In this document: positions 25,310 through 38,200 of the stretch, piece after piece
Position numbering within the stretch: position 1 is the first letter of the stretch
How the letters are laid out: every line of letters begins with the position of its first letter
Source: Calliopsis andreniformis
Lineage: Eukaryota > Arthropoda > Insecta > Hymenoptera > Andrenidae
DNA length: 64,000 nt
NCBI RefSeq assembly: GCF_051401765.1
Contig: NW_027480423.1
Coordinates: 8,990,001 to 9,054,000, forward strand
Reading direction: 5' to 3'
The notes under the pieces: generated by a model
Told to the model about the DNA's origin: nothing
Seen by the model: only the letters and a program-made list of their open reading frames with translations
The model's database searches: none
Position numbers and translations under genes: made by a program

Positions 25310-28300
25310 CGTAGAAATGACCATAACTTTGACACTGGTTGCTATTATTCGTTTTATACGATGGAAAAACTGTTGTATTAATTTAGTATTTTATGCTTCG
25401 GGCGTTGACTTCTGAGGCCCTAACTGTTTGATCTGGTGGAGCAACGCCCTAGAGTGAAGCCTAGGTTGCCCGGAACGATGAAATGACCATAACTTTCACA
25501 CTGGATGCTATTATTCGTTCTATGCGATAGAAAAACTGTTATATTTATATTGTATCTTATGCTTCTGGCGTTGACTTCTTAGGCCCTAATAATTCGATCT
25601 GGTGGAACAACGCCCTAGAGTGAAGCCTAGGTTGCCTGGAACGTACAAATGCCAATCACTTTCACACGGGTTGCAATTATTCCTGTTATAGGATGGAAAG
25701 ACTGTTGTATTTTTATTGTATTTTATGCTTCAGGCGTTGACTTCTGAGGCCGCAGCTATTCGATGTGGTTGAAGAACGCCATAGAGTGAAGCCTAGGTTG
25801 CCCGGAACGAAGAAATGACCATAACCTTCATACTGGTTGCAATCATTCGTTTTATATGATGGAAGAACTGTTGTGTTTATATTGTATTTTATGCTGCTGG
25901 CGTTCACTTCTTAGGCCCTAACTATTCGATCTGGTGGAACAACGCCCTGGGGTGAAGCCTAGGTTGCCCGGAACGTAGAAATGGCCATAACTTTCAAACT
26001 GGTTGCTATTATACGTTTTATACGATGGAAAAACTGTTATATTTATATTGTACTTTATGCTTCTGGCGTTGCCTTCTTAGGCCCTAACTGTTCGATCTGG
26101 TAGAACAACGCCCTAGAGTGAAGCCTAGGTTACCCGGAACGTAGAAATGACCATCACTTCCAGACTGGTAGCAATCATTCGTTTTATACGATGGAAAAAC
26201 TGTTGTATTTATATTGTATTTTATGCTTCTGGCGTTCACTTCTTGGGCCCTAACTATTCGATCTGGTGGAGCAACGCCCCAGAGTGAAGCCGAGGTTGCC
26301 CGGAACGTAGAAATGACCATCACTTTCAAACTGGTTGCAATTATTCCGGTTATATGATGGAAAAACTGTTGTATTTTTATTGCATTTTATGCTTCGGGCA
26401 TTCACTTCTAAGGCGCTAACTATTCAGTCTGTTGGAGCAACGCCCTAGGGTGTAGCCTAGGTTGCCCGGAAAGTAGAAATGACCACAGCTTTCATACTGG
26501 TTGTAATTACCCGTTTTATATGATGGAAAAACTGTTGTATTTATATTGTGTTTTATGCTTCTGGCGTTCACTTCTTAGGCCCTAACTATTCGATCTGGTG
26601 GAGCAACGCCCTATAGTGAAGCCTAGGTTGCCCGGAACGTAGAAATGACCATAACCTTCATACTGGTTGCAATCATTCGTTTTATATGATGGAAGAACTG
26701 TTGTGATTATATTGTATTTTATGCTGCTGGCGTTCACTTCTTAGGCCCTAAATATTCGATCTGGTGGAACAACGCCCTGGGGTGAAGCCTAGGTTGCCCG
26801 GGACGTAGAAATGAACATAACTTTCATACTGGTTGCAATTATTCGTTTTATATGATGGAAGAACTGTTGTATTTATATTGTATTTTATGCTGCTGGCGTT
26901 CACTTCTTAGGCCCTAACTGTTCGATCTGGTGGAACAACGCCCTGGGGTGAAGCCTAGGTTGCCCGGAACGTAGAAATGACCATAACTTTGACACTGGTT
27001 GCTATTATTCGTGTTATACGATGGAAAAACTGTTCTATCAATTTTGTATTTTATGCTTCGCGCGTTGACTTCTAAGGCCCTAACTGTTTGATCTGGTAGA
27101 GCAACGCCCTAGGGTGAAGCCTAGGTTGCCCGGAACGAAGAAATGACCATAACTTTCACACTGGATGCTATTATTCGTTCTATACGATTGAAAAACTGTT
27201 ATATTTATATTGTATCTTATGCTTCTGGCGTTGACTCCTTAGGACCAGACAATTCGATCTGGTGGAACAACGCCCTAGAGTGAAGCCTAGGTTGCCTGGA
27301 ACGTACAAATGCCAATCACTTTCACACGGATTGCAATTATTCCTGTTTTAGGATGGAAAGACTGTTGTATTTTTATTGTATTTTATGCTTCAGGCGTTGA
27401 CTTCTGAGGCCGCAGCTATTCGATGTGGTGGAAGAACGCCATAGAGTGATGCCTAGGTTGCCCGGAACGTAGAAATGACCATAACATTCATACTGGTTGC
27501 AATCATTCGTTTTATATGATGGAAGAACTGTTGTGTTTATATTGTATTTTATGCTGCTGGCGTTCACTTCTTAGGCCCTAACTATTCGATCTGGTGGAAC
27601 AACGCCCTGGGGTGAAGCCTAGGTTGCCCGGAACGTAGAAATGGCCATAACTTCCAAACTGGTTGCTATTGTACGTTTTATACGATGGAAAAACTGTTAT
27701 ATTTATATTGTACTTTATGCTTCTGGCGTTGCCTTCTTAGGCCCTAACTGTTCGATCTGGTAGAACAACGCCATAGAGTGAAGCGTAGGTTGCCCGGAAC
27801 GTAGAAATGACCATAACTTTCATACTAGTTGCAATTATTCGTTTTATATGATGGAAGAACTGTTGTATTTATATTGTATTTTATGCTGCTGGCGTTCACT
27901 TCTTAGGCCCTAACTGTTCGATCTGGTGGAACAACGCTCTGGGGTGAAGCCTAGGTTGCCCGGAACGTAGAAATGACCATAACTTTGACACTGGTTGCTA
28001 TTATTCGTGTTATACGATGGAAAAACTGTTCTATCCATTTTGTATTTTATGCTTCGCGCGTTGACTTCTAAGGCCCTAACTGTTTGATCTGGTGGAGCAA
28101 CGCCCTAGAGTGAAGCCTAGGTTGCCCGGAACGAAGAAATGACCATAACTTTCACACTGGATGCTATTATTCGTTCTATACGATTGAAAAACTGTTATAT
28201 TTATATTGTATCTTATGCTTCTGGCGTCGACTCCTTAGGCCCAGACAATTCGATCTGGTGGAACAACGCCCTAGAGTGAAGCCTAGGTTGCCTGGAACGT

Positions 28301-28360
28301 ACAAATGACCATCACTTTCACACGGGTTGCAATTATTCCTGTTATAGGATGGAAAGACTG
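25310..28360. repeat. Internal 6- and 10-monomer repeats in 11.1-kb copy 1
   Basis: Positions 25,310-26,115 match 26,970-27,775 at 1,660 bp (ten monomers), sharing AAATGCCAATCACTTTC and TGGCCATAACTT variants. Positions about 26,815-27,300 match 27,810-28,296 at 996 bp (six monomers), sharing CGTGTTATACG and TTCGCGCGTTGAC. These older, more diverged duplications lie inside the recent unit and recur in copy 2 at about 36,426-39,476. Confidence 0.75.
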
Positions 28361-28790
28361 TTGTATCTTTATTGTTTTTTATGCTTCAGGCGTTGACTTC
28401 TGAGGCCGTAGGCATTCGATGTTGTGGAAGAACGCCATAGAGTGAAGCCTAGGTTGCCCGGAACGTAGAAATGACCATAACTTTCATACTGGTTGCAATT
28501 ATTCGTTTTATATGATGGAAAAACTGTTCTATTTATTTTGTATTTTATGCTTCGGGCATTGACTTCTAAGGCCCTCACTATTCAATCTGTTGGATCAACG
28601 CCCTAGGGTGTAGCCTAGGTTGCGCGGAAAGTAGAAATGACCACAGCTTTCATACTGGTTGCAATTACTCGTTTTATATGATGGAAACCTGTTGTATTTA
28701 TATTGTATTTTATGCTTCTGGCGTTCACTTCTTAGGCCCAAACTATTCGATCTGGTGGAACAACGCCCTGTGGTGAAGCCTAGGTTGCCC

Positions 28791-29619
28791 TGGACGTAGA
28801 AATGACCATAACTTTGACACTGGTTGCTATTATTCGTTCTATACGATGGAAAAACTGTTCTATTAATTTTGTATTTTATGCTTCGGGCGTTGACTTCTAA
28901 GGCCCTAACTGTTTGATCTGGTGGAGCAACGCCCTAGAGTGAAGCCTAGGTTGCCTGGAACGATGAAATGACCATAACTTTCACACTGGATGCTATTATT
29001 CGTTCTATACGATTGAAAAACTGTTATATTTATATTGTATCTTATGCTTCTAGCGTTGACTACTTAGGCCCTGACAATTCGATCTGGTGGAACAACGCTC
29101 TAGAGTGAAGCCTAGGTTGCCTGGAACGTACAAATGACCATCACTTTCACACGGGTTGCAATTATTCCTGTTATAGGATGGAAAGACTGTTGTATCTTTA
29201 TTGTTTTTTATGCTTCAGGCGTTGACTTCTGAGGCCGTAGCTATTCGATGTGGTGGAAGAACGCCATAGAGTGAAGCCTAGGTTGCCGGGAACGTAGAAA
29301 TGACCATAACTTTCATACTGGTTGCAATTATTCGTTTTATATGATGGAAAAACTGTTCCATTTATTTTGTATTTTATGCTTCGGGCATTGACTTCTAAGG
29401 CCCTAACTATTCAATCTGTTGGATCAACGCCCTAGGGTGTAGCCTAGGTTGCCCGGAAAGTAGAAATGACCACAACTTTCATACTGGTTGCAATTACTCG
29501 TTTTATATGATGGAAACCTGTTGTATTTATATTGTATTTTATGCTTCTGGCGTTGACCTCTTATGCCATAACTATTCCATCTGGTGGAACAACGCCCTAG
29601 GGTGAAGCCTAGGTTGCCC
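28791..29619. repeat. 829-bp, 5-monomer segment absent from copy 2
   Basis: The offset to copy 2 falls from 11,116 to 10,287 here. The sequence just upstream of each end (28,452-28,790 and 29,281-29,619) is itself a close repeat at 829-bp spacing, so copy 2 can be explained by one exchange between these two in-register stretches. The matching join is at about 39,907. Confidence 0.85.
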
Positions 29620-32600
29620 GGAACGTAGAAATGGAAATAAGTTTCACACCGGTAGCAATTATTCGTTTTATACGATGGAAAAACAGTTCTATTTATTTTG
29701 TATTTTATGCTTCGGCCGTTGACTTCTAAAGCCCTAACTATTCGATCTGTTGGAGCAACGCCATAGGGTGAAGCCTAGGTTGCCGGAAAGTAGAAATGAC
29801 CATAACTTTCATACTGGTTGCAATTATTCGTTTTATACGATGGAAAAACTGTTGTATTTATATTGTACTTTATGCTTCTGACGTTCACTTCTTAGGCCCT
29901 AACTAATCGATCTGGTGGAGCAACTCCCTAGAGTGAAGCCGAGGTTGCCTGGAACGTAGAAATGACCATCACTTTCAAACTGGTTGCAATTATTCCGGTT
30001 ATATGATGGAAAAACTGTTGTATTTTTATTGCATTTTATGCTTCGGGCATTGACTTCTAAGGCCCTAACTATTCAATCTGTTGGAGCAACGCCCTAGGGT
30101 GTAGCCTAGGTTGCCCGGAAAGTAGAAATGACCACAACTTTCATACTGGTTGCAATTACTCGTTTGATATGATGGAAAGACTGTTGTATTTATATTGTAT
30201 TTTATGCTTCTGGCGTTCACTTCTTAGGCCCTAACTATTCGATCTGGTGGAACAACGCCCTAGGGTGAAGCCTAGGTTGCCCGGAAAGTAGAAATGACAA
30301 TAACTTTCACTCTGGTTGCAATTATTCGTTTTATACGATGGAAAAGCTGTTGCATCTTTATTGTATTTTATGGTTCTGTCGCTGACGTCTAAGGCCGTAG
30401 CTATTAGATGTGGTGGAGCAACGCACTAGAGTGACGCCTAGGTTGCCCGGAACGTAGAAATGACCATAACTTTCATACTGGTTGCAATTACTCGTTTTAT
30501 ATGATGGAAGAACTGTTCTATTTATATTGTATTTTATGCTGCTGGCGTTCACTTCTTAGGCCCTGACTATTCAATCTGTTGGGTCAACGCCCTAGAGTGC
30601 AGCCTAGGTTGCTCGGAATGTAGAAATGACCATAACATTCACACTGGTTGAAATTATTCGTTTTATACGATGGAAAAGCTGTTGCATCTTTATTGTATTT
30701 TATGCTTCTGGCATTGACTTCTAAGGCCCTAACTATTCGATCTTGTGGAGCAACGCGCTAGAGTGAAGCCTAGGTTGCCCGGAACGTAGAAATGACCATC
30801 ACTTTCAAACTGGTTGCAATTAATCCTTTTATACGAAGGAAAAACTGTTGTATTTTTATTGCATTTTATGCTTCGGGCATTGACTTCTAAGGCCCTAACA
30901 ATTCAATCTGTTGGAGCAACGCCCTAGGGTGTAGCCTAGGTTGCACGGAAAGTAGAAATGACCACAACTTTCATACTGGTTGCAATTACTCGTTTTATAT
31001 GATGGAAAAACTGTTGTATTTATATTGTATTTTATGCTTCTGGCTTTCACTTCTTAGGCCCTAACTATTCGATCTGGTAGAACAACGCCCTAGGGTGAAG
31101 CCTAGGTTGCCCGGAACGTAGAAATGACCATAACTTTTCACTGGTAGCAATGATTCGTTTTATACCATGGACAAACTGTTCCATTTATTTTGTATTTTAT
31201 GCTTCGGGCGTTGACTTCTAAGGCCCTAACAATTCGATCTGGTGGAACAACGCCCTAGAGTGAAGCCTAGGTTGCCTGGAACGTACAAATGACCATCACT
31301 TTCACACGGGTTGCAATTATTCCTGTCATAGGATGGAAAGACTGTTGTATTTTTATTGTATTTTATGCTTCAGGCGATGACTTCTGAGGCCGCAGCTATT
31401 CGATGTGGTGGAAGAACGCCATAGAGTGAAGCGTAGGTTGCCCGGAACCCAGATATGACCATAACTTTCATACTGGTTGCAATTATTCGTTTTAAATGAT
31501 GGAAGAACTGTTGTATTTATATTGTATTTTATGCTGCTGGCGTTCACGTCTTAGGCCCTACCTATTCGATCTGGTGGAACAACGCCCTGGGGTGAAGCCT
31601 AGGTTGCCCGGAACGTAGAAATGACCATAACTTTCACACTGGTTGAAATGATTCGTTTTATACGATGGTAAAACTGTTATATTTAAATTGTATTTTATAC
31701 TTCTGGCGTTGATTTCTTAGGCCCTAACTATTCAATCTGTTGGAGCAACGCTCTAGGGTGAAGCCTAGGTTGCCCGGAACGTAGAAATGGAAATAAGTTT
31801 CACACCGGTAGCAATTATTCGTTTTATACGATGGAAAAACAGTTCTATTTATTTTGTATTCTATGCTTCGGCCGTTGACTTCTAAGGCCCTAACTGTTTG
31901 ATCTGGTGGAGCAACGCCCTAGAGTAAAGCCTAGGTTGCCCGGAACGTAGAAATGACCATAACATTCACACTGGTTGCTATTATTCGTTCTATACGATGG
32001 AAAAACTGTTATATTTATATTGTATCTTATGCTTCTGGCGTTGACTTCTTAGGCCCTAACAATTCGATCTGGTGGAACAACGCCCTAGAGAGAAGCCTAG
32101 GTTGCCTGGAACGTACAAATGACCATCACTTTCACACGGGTTCCAATTATTCCTGTTATAGGATGGGAAGACTGTTGTATTTTTATTGTATTTTATGCTT
32201 CAGGCGTTGACTCCTGAGGCCGCAGCTATTCGATGTGGTGGAAGAACGCCATAGAGTGAAGCGTAGGTTGCCCGGAACGTAGAAATGACCATAACTTTCA
32301 TACTGGTTGCAATTATTCGTTTTATATGATGGAAGAACTGTTGTATTTATATTGTATTTTATGCTGCTGGCGTTCACTTCTTAGGCCCTAACTATTCGAT
32401 CTGGTGAAACAAAGCCCTGGGGTGAAGTCTAGGTTGCCCGGAACGTAGAAATGACCATAACTTTGACACTGGTTGCTATTATTCGTTTTATACGATGGAA
32501 AAACTGTTCTATTAATTTTGTATTTTATGCTTCGGGCGTTGACTTCTAAGGCCCTAACTGTTTGATCTGGTGGAGCAACGCCCTAGGGTGAAGCCTAGGT

Positions 32601-35252
32601 TGCCCGGAACGAAGAAATGACCATAACTTTCACACTGGATGCTCTTATTCGTTCTATACGATGGAAAAACTGTTATATTTATATTGTATCTTATGCTTCT
32701 GGCGTTGACTTCTTAGGCCCTAACAATTCGATCTGGTGGAACAACGCCCTAGAGTGAAGCCCAGGTTGCCTGGAACGTACAAATGACCATCACTTTCACA
32801 CGGGTTGCAATTATTCCTGTTATAGGATGGAAAGACTGCTGTATCTTTATTGTATTTTATGATTCAGGCGTTGACTTCTGAGGCCGTAGCTATTCGATGT
32901 GGTAGAACGACGCCCTACAGTGAAGCCTATGTTACCCGTAACGTAGAAATGACCAGTACTTTCACCCTGTTTGCAGTGACACCTGTTATACGACAGAAAA
33001 ACTGTTGCATCTTTAATGAATTTTATGCTTCTGGCGTTGACTTCTAAGGCCCTAACTATTCTATTTGGTGTATCAACGCCCCAGAGTGCAGCCTAGCTTG
33101 CCCGGAAAGTAGAAATGACAATAACTTTCACTCTGGTTGCAATTATTCGTTTTATACGATGGAAAAGCTGTTGCATCTTTATTGTATTTTATGCTTCTGT
33201 CGTCGACGTCTAAGGCTGTAGCTATTAGATGTGGTGGAGCAACGCACTAGAGTGACGCCTTGGTTGCCTGCAACGTAGAAATGACCATCACTTTCAAACT
33301 GGTTGCAATTATTCCGGTTATATGATGGAAAAACTGTTGTATTTTTATTGCATTTTATGCTTCGAGCATTGACTTCTAAGGCCCTAACTATTCAATCTGT
33401 TGGAGCAACGCCCTAGGGTGTAGCCTAGGTTGCCCGGAAAGTAGAAATGACCACATCTTTCATACTGGTTGCAATTACTCGTTTGATATGATGGAAAGAC
33501 TGTTGTATTTATATTGTATTTTATGCTTCTGGCGTTCACTTCTTAGGCCCTAACTATTCGATCTGGTGGAACAACGCCCTAGGGTGAAGCCTAGGTTGCC
33601 CGGAACGTAGAAATGACCATATCTTTTACACTGGTTGCAATTATTCGTTTTATATGATGGAAGAACTGTTGTATTTATATTGTATTTTATGCTGCTGGCG
33701 TTCACTTCTTAGGCCCTGACTATTCAATCTGTTGGGTCAACGCCCTAGAGTGAAGCCTAGGTTGCTCGGAATGTAGAAATGACCATAACATTCACACTGG
33801 TTGCAATTAATCCTTTTATACGATGGAAAAACTGTTGTATTTTTATTGCATTTTATGCTTCCGGCGTTGACTTCTAGGGCCCCAACTATTCAATCTGTTG
33901 GAGCAACGCCCTAGGGTGAAGCCTAGGTTGCCCGGAAAGTAGAAATGACAATAACTTTCACTCTGGTTGCAATTATTCGTTTTATACGATGGAAAAGCTG
34001 TTGCATCTTTATTGTATTTTATGCTTCTGTCGTTGACGTCTAAGGCCGTAGCTATTAGATGTGTTGGAGCAACGCACTAGAGTGACGCCTAGGTTGCCTG
34101 CAACGTAGAAATGACCATTACTGTCGCAATGTTTGCAATTATTCATTTTATACGTTGGAAAAACTGTTGTACTTATATTGTATTTTATGCTTCTGGCGTT
34201 GACCTCTTATGGCATAACTATTCCATCTGGTGGAACAACGCCCTAGGGTGAAGCCTAGGTTGCCCGGAACGTAGAAATGGAAATAACTTTCACACCGGTA
34301 GCAATTATTCGTTTTATACGATGGAAAAACAGTTCTATTTATTTTGTATTTTATGCTTCGGCCGTTGACTTCTAAAGCCCTAACTATTCGATCTGTTGGA
34401 GCAACACCCTAGGGTGAAGCCTAGGTTGCCGGAAAGTAGAAATGACCATAACTTTCATACTGGTTGCAATTATTCGTTTTATACGATGGAAAAACTGTTG
34501 TATTTATATTGTATTTTATGCTTCTGGCGTTCACTTCTAAGGCCCTAACTATTCGATCTGGTGGAGCAACTCCCTAGAGTGAAGCCGAGGTTGCCCGGAA
34601 CGTAGAAATGACCATCACTTTCAAACTGGTTGCAATTATTCCGGTTATATGATGGAAAAACTGTTGTATTTTTATTGCATTTTATGCTTCGGGCATTGAC
34701 TTCTAAGGCCCTAACTATTCAATCTGTTGGAGCAACGCCCTAGGGTGTAGCCTAAGTTGCCCGGAAAGTAGAAATGACCACAACTTTCATACTGGTTGCA
34801 ATTACTCGTTTTATATGATGGAAAGACTGTTGTATTTATACTGTGTTTTATGCTTCTGGCGTTCACTTCTTAGGCCCTAACTATTCGATCTGGTGGAACA
34901 ACGCCCTAGGGTGAAGCCTAGGTTGCCCGGAACGTAGAAATTACCATAACTTTTACACTGGTTGCAATTATTCGTTTTATATGATGGAAGAACTGTTGTA
35001 TTTATATTGTATTTTATGCTGCTGGCGTTCACTTCTTAGGCCCTGACTATTCAATCTGTTGGGTCAACGCCCTAGAGTGAAGCCTAGGTTGCTCGGAATG
35101 TAGAAATGACCATAACATTCACACTGGTTGCAATTAATCCTTTTATACGATGGAAAAACTGTTGTATTTTTATTGCATTTTATGCTTCCGGCGTTGACTT
35201 CTAAGGCCCTAACTATTCAATCTGTTGGAGCAACGCCTTAGGGTGAAGCCTA

Positions 35253-38200
35253 GGTTGCCCGGAAAGTAGAAATGACCACAACTTTCATACTGGTTGCAAT
35301 TACTCGTTTTATATGATGGAAAAACTGTTGTATTTATATTGTATTTTATGCTTCTGGCGTTCACTTCTTAGGCCCTAACTATTCGATCTGGTGGAGCAAC
35401 GCCCTATAGTGAAGCCTAGGTTGCCCGGAACGTAGAAATGACCATAACCTTCATACTGGTTGCAATCATTCGTTTTATATGATGGAAGAACTGTTTTGAT
35501 TATATTGTATTTTATGCTGCTGGCGTTCACTTCTTAGGCCCTAACTATTCGATCTGGTGGAACAACGCCCTGGGGTGAAGCCTAGGTTGCCCGGGACGTT
35601 GAAATGACCATAACTTTGACACTGGTTGCTATTATTCGTTTTATACGATGGAAAAACTGTTCTATTAATTTTGTGTTTTATGCTTCGGGCGTTGACTTCT
35701 AAGGCCCTAACTGTTTGATCTGGTGGAGCAACGCCCTAGAGTGAAGCCTAGGTTGCCCGGAACGTAGAAATGACCATAACTTTCACACTGGTTGCTATTA
35801 TTCGCTCTATACGATGGAAAAACTGTTATATTTATATTGTATCTAATGCTTCTGGCGTTGACTCCTTAGGCCCAGACAATTCGATCTGGTGGAACAACGC
35901 CCTAGAGTGTAGCCTAGGTTGCCTGGAACGTACAAATGACCATCACTTTCACACGGGTTGCAATTATTCCTGTTATAGGATGGAAAGACTGTTGTATCTT
36001 TATTGTTTTTTATGCTTCAGGCGTTGACTTCTGAGGCCGTAGGTATTCGATGTTGTGGAAGAACGCCATAGAGTGAAGCCTAGGTTGCCCGGAACGTAGA
36101 AATGACCATAACTTTCATACTGGTTGCAATTATTCGTTTTATATGATGGAAAAACTGTTCTATTTATTTTGTATTTTATGCTTCGGGCATTGACTTCTAA
36201 GGCCCTAACTATTCAATCTGTTGGATCAACGCCCTAGGGTGTAGCCTAGGTTGCCCGGAAAGTAGAAATGACCACAACTTTCATACTGGTTGCAATTACT
36301 CGTTTTATATGATGGAAACATGTTGTATTTATATTGTATTTTATGCTTCTGGCGTTCACTTCTTAGGCCCAAACTATTCGATCTGGTGGAACAACGCCCT
36401 GTGGTGAAGCCTAGGTTGCCCTGGACGTAGAAATGACCATAACTTTGACACTGGTTGCTATTATTCGTTTTATACGATGGAAAAACTGTTGTATTAATTT
36501 AGTATTTTATGCTTCGGGCGTTGACTTCTGAGGCCCTAACTGTTTGATCTGGTGGAGCAACGCCCTAGAGTGAAGCCTAGGTTGCCCGGAACGATGAAAT
36601 GACCATAACTTTCACACTGGATGCTACTATTCGTTCTATGCGATAGAAAAACTGTTATATTTATATTGTATCTTATGCTTCTGGCGTTGACTTCTTAGGC
36701 CCTAATAATTCGATCTGGTGGAACAACGCCCTAGAGTGAAGCCTAGGTTGCCTGGAACGTACAAATGCCAATCACTTTCACACGGGTTGCAATTATTCCT
36801 GTTATAGGATGGAAAGACTGTTGTATTTTTATTGTATTTTATGCTTCAGGCGTTGACTTCTGAGGCCGCAGCTATTCGATGTGGTTGAAGAACGCCATAG
36901 AGTGAAGCCTAGGTTGCCCGGAACGAAGAAATGACCATAACCTTCATACTGGTTGCAATCATTCGTTTTATATCATGGAAGAACTGTTGTGTTTATATTG
37001 TATTTTATGCTGCTGGCGTTCACTTCTTAGGCCCTAACTATTCGATCTGGTGGAACAACGCCCTGGGGTGAAGCCTAGGTTGCCCGGAACGTAGAAATGG
37101 CCATAACTTTCAAACTGGTTGCTATTATACGTTTTATACGATGGAAAAACTGTTATATTTATATTGTACTTTATGCTTCTGGCGTTGCCTTCTTAGGCCC
37201 TAACTGTTCGATCTGGTAGAACAACGCCCTAGAGTGAAGCCTAGGTTACCCGGAACGTAGAAATGACCATCACTTCCAGACTGGTAGCAATCATTCGTTT
37301 TATACGATGGAAAAACTGTTGTATTTATATTGTATTTTATGCTTCTGGCGTTCACTTCTTGGGCCCTAACTATTCGATCTGGTGGAGCAACGCCCCAGAG
37401 TGAAGCCGAGGTTGCCCGGAACGTAGAAATGACCATCACTTTCAAACTGGTTGCAATTATTCCGGTTATATGATGGAAAAACTGTTGTATTTTTATTGCA
37501 TTTTATGCTTCGGGCATTCACTTCTAAGGCGCTAACTATTCAGTCTGTTGGAGCAACGCCCTAGGGTGTAGCCTAGGTTGCCCGGAAAGTAGAAATGACC
37601 ACAGCTTTCATACTGGTTGTAATTACCCGTTTTATATGATGGAAAAACTGTTGTATTTATATTGTGTTTTATGCTTCTGGCGTTCACTTCTTAGGCCCTA
37701 ACTATTCGATCTGGTGGAGCAACGCCCTATAGTGAAGCCTAGGTTGCCCGGAACGTAGAAATGACCATAACCTTCATACTGGTTGCAATCATTCGTTTTA
37801 TATGATGGAAGAACTGTTGTGATTATATTGTATTTTATGCTGCTGGCGTTCACTTCTTAGGCCCTAAATATTCGATCTGGTGGAACAACGCCCTGGGGTG
37901 AAGCCTAGGTTGCCCGGGACGTAGAAATGAACATAACTTTCATACTGGTTGCAATTATTCGTTTTATATGATGGAAGAACTGTTGTATTTATATTGTATT
38001 TTATGCTGCTGGCGTTCACTTCTTAGGCCCTAACTGTTCGATCTGGTGGAACAACGCCCTGGGGTGAAGCCTAGGTTGCCCGGAACGTAGAAATGACCAT
38101 AACTTTGACACTGGTTGCTATTATTCGTGTTATACGATGGAAAAACTGTTCTATCAATTTTGTATTTTATGCTTCGCGCGTTGACTTCTAAGGCCCTAAC

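Larger units (their letters stand above)
24137..35252. repeat. 11.1-kb higher-order unit, copy 1 (11,116 bp)
   Basis: This repeats at 35,253-45,871. The offset is 11,116 up to about 28,790, then 10,287 after a 5-monomer loss in copy 2, then 10,619 after a 2-monomer difference. Sequence between these points is nearly identical; single-base differences include ATTATTCG against ACTATTCG (25,511 and 36,627) and TATGATGG against TATCATGG (25,857 and 36,973). Its first 815 bp or so are shared with the ends of both 7,131-bp copies. Confidence 0.92.
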
